Of a stretch of 64,000 bases of DNA, positions 59,146 through 64,000 are shown in pieces (position 1 is the first letter of the stretch; each line of letters starts with the position of its first letter). The notes beneath the pieces were generated by a model. That model worked only from the letters and a program-made list of their open reading frames with translations. It did no database searches and was not told the DNA's origin. The position numbers were made by a program, and so were the translations under genes. This stretch comes from JANXLS01 sp035308565 (GTDB lineage Bacteria; Planctomycetota; SZUA-567; H5-PLA8): assembly GCA_035308565.1 (NCBI GenBank), contig DATGGK010000061.1:1-64000 (forward strand). The letters are read 5' to 3'.

Positions 59146-59667
59146 GTGAATTTGAAAGAACTGGTCCGCGACGTGCCGAATTTTCCGAAACCGGGCATTG
59201 TGTTCCGCGACATTATGCCCCTGCTGGCCGACGCGCATGCGCTGCGCTACGTCGTCGATGCGATGTTCGTCCATTATTTCGGCAAGCGCATCGACAAAGT
59301 CGTGAGCGCCGAAGCGCGCGGATTTATTTTCGGCCCGGCGCTAGCGTATCATCTCGGCGCGGGTTTCGCACCCGTGCGCAAGCCGGGAAAATTGCCGTTC
59401 AAGACCAAGCAGTTGACGTACGATCTTGAATACGGCCAGGACACGCTCGCGATTCACGAAGACGCAGTGAAGCCCGGTGAACACGTGCTGCTGGTCGATG
59501 ATCTGCTCGCCACCGGCGGCACAATGTCCGCTGCGGCGCAACTCGTTGAGTCGCTGGGCGCGACCGTGATGGGCGCGGGATTCGTGATCGAATTGACATT
59601 CCTGCCCGGGAGGAAGAAGCTTCAGAAGTACGACGTGTTCAGCTTGATTCAATACGACAGCGAGTAG
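59146..59667 (+). CDS. apt: Adenine phosphoribosyltransferase
   Basis: 173 residues, the usual length. Marks are LVRDVPNFPKPGIVFRDIMP, SAEARGFIFGPALAYHLG, RKPGKLPF and the PRPP-binding motif HVLLVDDLLATGGT. It makes AMP from adenine and PRPP (purine salvage). I chose GTG 59146 with GGAGG at 59131-59135; the ORF can be extended to 59035 but the extension lies in a repeat. Confidence 0.94.
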   Translation: MNLKELVRDVPNFPKPGIVFRDIMPLLADAHALRYVVDAMFVHYFGKRIDKVVSAEARGFIFGPALAYHLGAGFAPVRKPGKLPFKTKQLTYDLEYGQDTLAIHEDAVKPGEHVLLVDDLLATGGTMSAAAQLVESLGATVMGAGFVIELTFLPGRKKLQKYDVFSLIQYDSE

Positions 59668-59671
59668 TGCC

Positions 59672-60052
59672 TCATCCCACGTCAATCCGCGGAATATTCG
59701 CTGGGTCGATTTCGCGATACGGTCCGCCAATTACGGGCGCGAAACATTCCGCCATCGCGGCTTGGAATTCTCGAACGTTCAATCCCATGTACGAATCCGG
59801 GCACAGCGCCAGGCGGCGCGTCGCAGTACCGTACAATCGCCGCGCAGGATCGGCTTCGTTGCGCGTATATTTCAGCAGCGCAGCGGCGCATTGAATCAGT
59901 CCCTGCAAAAACTCTGATTGGATGCCGTCAGCGTCGAGCCAGATTTCTTCCCACGCTTCGTGCGCTTCCCAATACGCGCCGCTGTTGAACAGCTCGATGC
60001 CGCGCAGATACGGCGTGCTTATTTGCCATTGATCCGGGTCGGGCGGCAGCAT
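59672..60052 (-). CDS. DUF309 domain protein
   Basis: 126 residues. The signature is GIELFNSGAYWEAHEAWEEIW with LQGLIQCAAALLKY, which are the helix-pair marks of DUF309. The family function is unknown. It is convergent with apt, only 4 bases apart. Confidence 0.85.
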   Translation of the reverse strand: MLPPDPDQWQISTPYLRGIELFNSGAYWEAHEAWEEIWLDADGIQSEFLQGLIQCAAALLKYTRNEADPARRLYGTATRRLALCPDSYMGLNVREFQAAMAECFAPVIGGPYREIDPANIPRIDVG

Positions 60053-60146
60053 GATTTGGAAATCGCCCCTATTCGATTCCGTCCGATAATATACGTTATG
60101 TTAGGATTTGAAATTGCGTTCTCATAGGGGACGCGGCTTGAGCCAA

Positions 60147-60425
60147 TCAGCGCACTTCTTCCACGACCAGTTCCGGTGAGATCAGGGCTTTTAACCGCGC
60201 TTCCACGCCCTCCCGAAGCGTTGACGGCGAACTCGGGCACGTTTCGCACGCGCCAGTCAGCCGCACTTTGACGCGGTTGCCGTCGATGCCGATCAACTCG
60301 ATGTCGCCGCCGTCCGCTTGGACGAATGGGCGGATGTCGGTGTCGATGAGCTTGCGCACGGAGACGAACAGTTCGCTGTGCTCGTCGCCGCGGGCGGCTT
60401 TGGGGTCTTTGTTGAGCGAGTTCAC
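60147..60425 (-). CDS. NifU-like iron-sulfur scaffold domain protein
   Basis: 92 residues. The C-terminal NifU domain shows IRPFVQADGGDIELIGIDG, VKVRLTGACETCPSS (the CxxC pair that binds a cluster) and LREGVEARLKALI. The family assembles or carries Fe-S clusters to target proteins. It is 18 bases downstream of clpP on the same strand, so the two are probably co-transcribed. Confidence 0.92.
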   Translation of the reverse strand: MNSLNKDPKAARGDEHSELFVSVRKLIDTDIRPFVQADGGDIELIGIDGNRVKVRLTGACETCPSSPSTLREGVEARLKALISPELVVEEVR

Positions 60426-60443
60426 GGGTCTGGCGATCTTTCT

Positions 60444-61079
60444 TTATTTCGCGTCGGCGCGCGTGACGGTGATCTTGTCCACCAAACCGTATTTAACCGA
60501 ATCTTCGGCGCTCAGCCAGAAATCGCGGTTGGAATCGTTCTGGACTTTCTCGGTGTTGCTGCCGATTTCCTGCGCGACGATCGCCGCGTAGCGTTTTCGC
60601 GTGCGCAGAATTTCCTGCGCCGTGATTTCCATGTCGCTGGCCTGGCCCATCGCGCTCGTCGAAGGCTGATGCAGCAGGAAGCGCGAATTGGGCAGCGTAA
60701 AGCGCCGGCCTTTCGTGCCGCCGAGATAAATCAGCACGCCGGCCGACGCGCAGAGGCCATTGCAGATCGTCCGCACCGAGCACGAGACGAATTTCATCGC
60801 GTCGTAAATGCCGAAGCCGCTGTCGGCCGAACCGCCGGGCGAATTGACAAAGACGGTGATCTCGGACTGCGGATCTTTTTGCTCGAGATACAGCAGCCGG
60901 GCCACCACGGCGCGGTACATCTTGTCGTTAACCGGGCCTTCGACGATGATCGTGCGGCTTTCAAGCAGCTTGAGCTCAAGATTCTCGGACTTTGGTTCCT
61001 TCTTCTCTTTCTCTTCCTCGCCTTCCGCGCGCCAATCGCGCTCCGCAATGCTGGGCTGGTTGCCATGTAATTCGGTCAC
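60444..61079 (-). CDS. clpP: ATP-dependent Clp protease proteolytic subunit
   Basis: 211 residues. The catalytic triad is Ser112 (GLCASAGVLIY), His137 (RFLLHQPS) and Asp186 (NRDFWLSAEDSVKYGLVD). The oxyanion and handle regions FVNSPGGSADSGFGIYD and MEITAQEILRTRKRY are typical. ClpP forms a 14-subunit chamber with a Clp ATPase. I chose GTG 61079, with AAGGAG about 8 bases upstream, over the GTG at 61112. The N-terminus is longer than usual and rich in Glu/Lys (EGEEEKEKKEPKSE), so it may be a second ClpP-like protein of the type many bacteria carry; no ClpX gene is adjacent. Confidence 0.92.
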   Translation of the reverse strand: MTELHGNQPSIAERDWRAEGEEEKEKKEPKSENLELKLLESRTIIVEGPVNDKMYRAVVARLLYLEQKDPQSEITVFVNSPGGSADSGFGIYDAMKFVSCSVRTICNGLCASAGVLIYLGGTKGRRFTLPNSRFLLHQPSTSAMGQASDMEITAQEILRTRKRYAAIVAQEIGSNTEKVQNDSNRDFWLSAEDSVKYGLVDKITVTRADAK

Positions 61080-61180
61080 TGTGCGGCTCCTTGATGAGGC
61101 TATCTGGAACACAATCTGCCATGAAGTTTATAGGATGCGGTGGAAATGCAAAATGAGAAATGGATTTTGCGCCGCGAATT

Positions 61181-62293
61181 CTACGCGCGCGCAAGTATCT
61201 TCACAATCCGCTCCGCTGCCTTCCCATCGCCATAAGGGTTCCCCACGCCGGTCATCGCGGCACGCGCCGCAGGATCATGCAATAGCCTCTCTGATTCCGT
61301 CACAATCTTCGCGCGATCTGTCCCAACGAGCCGCGCGGTGCCGGCGGCAATCGCTTCGGGGCGCTCGGTCACGTCGCGCATGACCAGCACCGGCTTGCCC
61401 AAGCTCGGCCCCTCCTCTTGAATTCCGCCGGAATCGGTGAGGATCAGCGTGCTTTGCTGCATCAACCAGACGAACGGCAGATACGGCTGCGGCACGATGA
61501 GTTTGATGCGCGGATGTCCGCTCATGATTCGCTTCACCGGCTCAATTACGTTTGGATTCAAATGCACCGGATACACGATCAACGCGTCTGCGTTACGCTC
61601 GGCGATTTCGCGCAGCGCCGCGCAAATCTGCTCCATCCCCGCGCCGAAATTCTCGCGCCGGTGGCCGGTGACGAGAATCATTTTTCGAGCGTTCAATTCC
61701 TTTTCGTCGAAACCTTCAACGCTCGGCTTTTCGACCGTCACGAGGCGCACGGCCATGTTCAGCGCGTCGATGGCGGTGTTGCCCGTCACGAAAATGCGAT
61801 CGTCCGAAATATGTTCGCCGCGCAGATTCGCCGCGGCGGAATCGGTCGGTGCGAAACACCATTTGCAAAGCGGATCGACCAGGCGGCGGTTCATTTCTTC
61901 CGGCCACGGCGCGTCGAAATCGTACGTGCGCAGGCCGGCTTCGACGTGCCCGACCGGCACGCGCTCGTAAAACGCGGCCAGCGCGCTGGCCAGACAGGTC
62001 GTCGTATCGCCGTGGACGAGCACGATGTCCGGTTTCGCCTGGCGGATGGTGTCGCGCACGCCGATGACAATGCGCGCGGTGAGCCCCGCTAAATCCTGTC
62101 CCGGCGTCATCAAATTCAAGTCAATGTCCGGCATCAGATCGAACATCGCCAGCGCCTGATCGAGCATCTCGCGGTGCTGCGCGGTCACGCAGAGGATCGT
62201 GCGCCAGTCCTTGCGCGCGCGCAAGGCGTGGACGACCGGCGCCATTTTGATGGCTTCGGGCCGTGTGCCGACGATGATAAGGATGGTATTCAT
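61181..62293 (-). CDS. wecB: UDP-N-acetylglucosamine 2-epimerase (non-hydrolysing)
   Basis: 370 residues. Family marks are IVGTRPEAIKMAPVVHALRA, HGDTTTCLASALAAFYERVP, GHVEAGLRTYDFDAPWPEEM, VTGHRRENFG and DSGGIQEEGPSLGKPVLVMR. It converts UDP-GlcNAc to UDP-ManNAc for surface polysaccharides. No glycan cluster is next to it in this window. ATG 62293 fits the family N-terminus. Confidence 0.94.
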   Translation of the reverse strand: MNTILIIVGTRPEAIKMAPVVHALRARKDWRTILCVTAQHREMLDQALAMFDLMPDIDLNLMTPGQDLAGLTARIVIGVRDTIRQAKPDIVLVHGDTTTCLASALAAFYERVPVGHVEAGLRTYDFDAPWPEEMNRRLVDPLCKWCFAPTDSAAANLRGEHISDDRIFVTGNTAIDALNMAVRLVTVEKPSVEGFDEKELNARKMILVTGHRRENFGAGMEQICAALREIAERNADALIVYPVHLNPNVIEPVKRIMSGHPRIKLIVPQPYLPFVWLMQQSTLILTDSGGIQEEGPSLGKPVLVMRDVTERPEAIAAGTARLVGTDRAKIVTESERLLHDPAARAAMTGVGNPYGDGKAAERIVKILARA

Positions 62294-62349
62294 GCGCGCG
62301 CTATTTGTTCGAATGTTTACTATATCCGCCGCTGGTGTAATCTCTATGC

Positions 62350-63597
62350 ATGATTAAGTTCTGCCTTGTCACTTTGACTTTTACAGCCGCGGTATCCGCG
62401 CTCTCAGCCGACTCCATCTCCGCCCTCACCGCCAAAGGCGAGCGCGTCGAAGGCCCAATCTCGAATGCGAACGGAAACTGGCGAATCGGGCCGAATAATT
62501 ACGCGATCAAAGACATCCTCCTCATCCGCTTCGCGCCGGACCCGCCGCCGGCACGCGTCGATTCCGGCATTTTTCTGCGCGGCGAATCGATGCTTACCGG
62601 CACGCTGCTGACCATCATCGGCGAGCAAGCGGAAGCGGCCAGTTCCGCGTTTGGGAATTTGAAACTCAAGCGCGATGACATCGCCGGCGCGTTTTTTCCG
62701 CTGCCGTCCGGGCAAACTGAAAACATGGCCGCGCTCGCGCATTATTCCGGCGTGCTGGCCGCGACTCTGAATTCATACGGCGCGCCATTTTCGCCGGGCA
62801 GCCTCTGCCGCGTGCGCTTCGCGGGATTGGACGAGATGCTCGCCGACAAACTCATGCGCGTCGGCACCGATCAGATTCTGCTCACGACAAAAAGCAAATC
62901 CATCGAGACAGTGAAGCGCCAGTTCGTGCGCATGATCGAATTGAGCGTCCCCCCCTCCCCCGCTCCGCCGGCCGATGACGAGAAACTCGGTCCTGAAGTA
63001 ATCGTGCGCCTCAAAGCCGGCGACTTGCTGCGCGGCCGCGTCGTGAAACTCAGCGATAACGCGCTGACATTGAAGACCGAGTTCATGGGCGAGAGGAACA
63101 TTCCGCGCCCGCTGCTGGCGGCGCTGTTTCTCGCCGGCGGGACGCTCGATAATCCCAGCGGCGCGACGTGGCTTTCCGCAATCAAGCCGGCGAAGTCGAT
63201 TCACACGCCCGTCTTCGACGCCGAATTTCCCGCGCGCGCCGATGCCTCCGTCGATGGCGGCGACATGCAAGTGCAAGGCGTGCCGCTCGAACGCGGCATC
63301 GGCGTGCATTCGAAATCCGAACTCGTCTTCGCGCTCGACGGCGCGCCGCGGCGCTTCGTGACGCTCTGCGGCATCGATGCCGAAACTGGCGGCCGCGGCG
63401 GCGTGACCGCGCGCGTGCTGGCCGACGGCAAGGAAGTGTGGAAGTCCGGCGAAATCACCGCGAAAGATCCCGCGCAATTGGTCAGCGTCGATTTGGGCGC
63501 GGCGAAAACGCTGACGCTTTACGTCGATTACGGCAGCGACAACGACGACAGCGGCGACCATTTCGATTGGGGTTGGGCAGCGGTCATTAGGAATTGA
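62350..63597 (+). CDS. Secreted NPCBM-domain protein
   Basis: 415 residues with a signal peptide (IKFCLVTLTFTAAVSALSA). Residues about 25-280 are beta-rich and unassigned. The C-terminal part (about 285-415) is an NPCBM domain: VQGVPLERGIGVHSKSELVFAL, FVTLCGIDAETGG and LYVDYGSDNDDSGDHFDWGW. NPCBM domains bind carbohydrate and are common in secreted planctomycete and verrucomicrobial proteins. The N-terminal half carries SISALTAKGERVEGPI and GESMLTGTLLTIIGE, resembling surface beta-domains in related genes. No catalytic domain was found. Confidence 0.88.
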   Translation: MIKFCLVTLTFTAAVSALSADSISALTAKGERVEGPISNANGNWRIGPNNYAIKDILLIRFAPDPPPARVDSGIFLRGESMLTGTLLTIIGEQAEAASSAFGNLKLKRDDIAGAFFPLPSGQTENMAALAHYSGVLAATLNSYGAPFSPGSLCRVRFAGLDEMLADKLMRVGTDQILLTTKSKSIETVKRQFVRMIELSVPPSPAPPADDEKLGPEVIVRLKAGDLLRGRVVKLSDNALTLKTEFMGERNIPRPLLAALFLAGGTLDNPSGATWLSAIKPAKSIHTPVFDAEFPARADASVDGGDMQVQGVPLERGIGVHSKSELVFALDGAPRRFVTLCGIDAETGGRGGVTARVLADGKEVWKSGEITAKDPAQLVSVDLGAAKTLTLYVDYGSDNDDSGDHFDWGWAAVIRN

Positions 63598-63662
63598 CTG
63601 GTGGGGCAGACATTCCAGTCTGCCAAGCGTGGCATCCGGCAGGCAAGAATGTCTGCCCGACG
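63598..63662. repeat. Complete palindromic element (family E)
   Basis: GGGCAGACATTCCAGTCTGC begins at 63604. The inverted arm GAATGTCTGCCC ends at 63659. The two arms flank a short centre that itself contains CAAGCGTGGCATCCGGCAGG. A half copy occurs at 4771. It lies between the NPCBM gene and the amidase gene. Confidence 0.8.
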
Positions 63663-63679
63663 AAATCGAGTTAAAACCC

Positions 63680-64000
63680 ATGTCCTCCATCTCTCTCGCC
63701 CTAATCCAAATGTCCTGCTCGCCAGACACCAGCGCCAATCTGACGAAAGCCCTCGACCGCATCGCCGAAGCCGCCTCACGCGGCGCGCAACTCGTCTGCC
63801 TTCAGGAATTGTTTCGCTCTCAATACTTTTGCCAGAGCGAAGACGACACTTGTTTCGCGCTCGCCGAACCGATTCCGGGTCCCACGACTGAAGCGCTCGC
63901 CAAAGCCGCCGCCGCTCACCGCGTCGTGCTGATCGGCGGAAGCATTTTCGAAAAGCGCACCGATGGCCTCTACCACAATGTGACCGTCGTCTTCGATCGC
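63680..64000 (+). CDS. Carbon-nitrogen hydrolase, N-carbamoylputrescine amidase-like, 3' end outside window
   Basis: Only the first 107 residues are visible, so the ORF is open at the right edge. It begins MSSISLALIQMSCSPDTSAN, followed by EAASRGAQLVCLQELFRSQYF, with the Glu of the nitrilase catalytic triad in LQELF and FCQSEDDTCFALAEPIPGP. The stretch LFRSQYFCQSED is typical of N-carbamoylputrescine amidases, which make putrescine in the agmatine route. The Lys and Cys of the triad would come later. The ATG at 63680 follows the palindromic repeat. Confidence 0.85.
   Translation, partial: MSSISLALIQMSCSPDTSANLTKALDRIAEAASRGAQLVCLQELFRSQYFCQSEDDTCFALAEPIPGPTTEALAKAAAAHRVVLIGGSIFEKRTDGLYHNVTVVFDR

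Overview
The window looks like a GC-rich chromosome segment from the Planctomycetes-Verrucomicrobia group, most likely a verrucomicrobium. This is inferred from family content: an ECF sigma factor paired with a FecR-like membrane protein, a Ser/Thr kinase fused to a WD40 propeller, an 'R-x-SLRTLL' N-terminus, very large secreted proteins built from beta-propeller, TIG and peptidase C25 modules, a G8-domain protein and an NPCBM protein. I saw no rRNA, tRNA, CRISPR array or insertion sequence.

Layout. 1-3.2 kb: the tail of a C25-peptidase-like protein, a hypothetical protein and a GH15 glucoamylase. 3.3-14.7 kb: a co-directional signalling and envelope block with an ECF sigma factor, FecR-like protein, GspF/PilC-like protein, FtsX-type permease with its ATPase, an FHA-GAF-HD protein and a giant kinase-WD40 protein. 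14.8-17.3 kb: a type II toxin-antitoxin pair, two coupled unknown genes and a polytopic membrane protein. 17.6-22.2 kb: a complete PQQ biosynthesis operon, pqqA (25 codons), a YVTN propeller gene, pqqB, pqqC, pqqD and pqqE. 22.4-33.8 kb: a 3796-residue secreted protein joining a PQQ-type propeller, a diheme cytochrome region, TIG and PA14 repeats and a C25 caspase-fold domain. 34-48.6 kb: a G8-domain protein, an MFS exporter, a second giant C25 protein on the minus strand and a subtilase with PKD domain. 48.7-52.9 kb: a small lipoprotein, then a SAM riboswitch followed by a threonine-synthase-like gene, a MoaD/ThiS-NIL fusion, an unknown gene, a permuted acyl-carrier-protein-like gene and an E1-like activating enzyme; together these look like a sulfur-carrier-dependent homocysteine/methionine pathway. 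52.9-64 kb: mostly housekeeping genes (PfkB kinase, P-II protein, aminotransferase, Uma2 nuclease, methyltransferase, apt, DUF309, NifU-like, ClpP, wecB, NPCBM protein) and the start of an N-carbamoylputrescine amidase gene.

The most unusual features are: (1) several families of short palindromic elements, many of them inside genes and kept in frame (GH15, GspF-like, pqqB twice, pqqD, G8 protein, subtilase, aminotransferase); (2) a separate class of degenerate-array hairpins that fill the gaps before five genes; (3) the SAM-riboswitch sulfur-carrier cluster with an internal Gly-Gly carrier and a circularly permuted ACP-like protein; and (4) the propeller-cytochrome-C25 fusion next to the PQQ operon.
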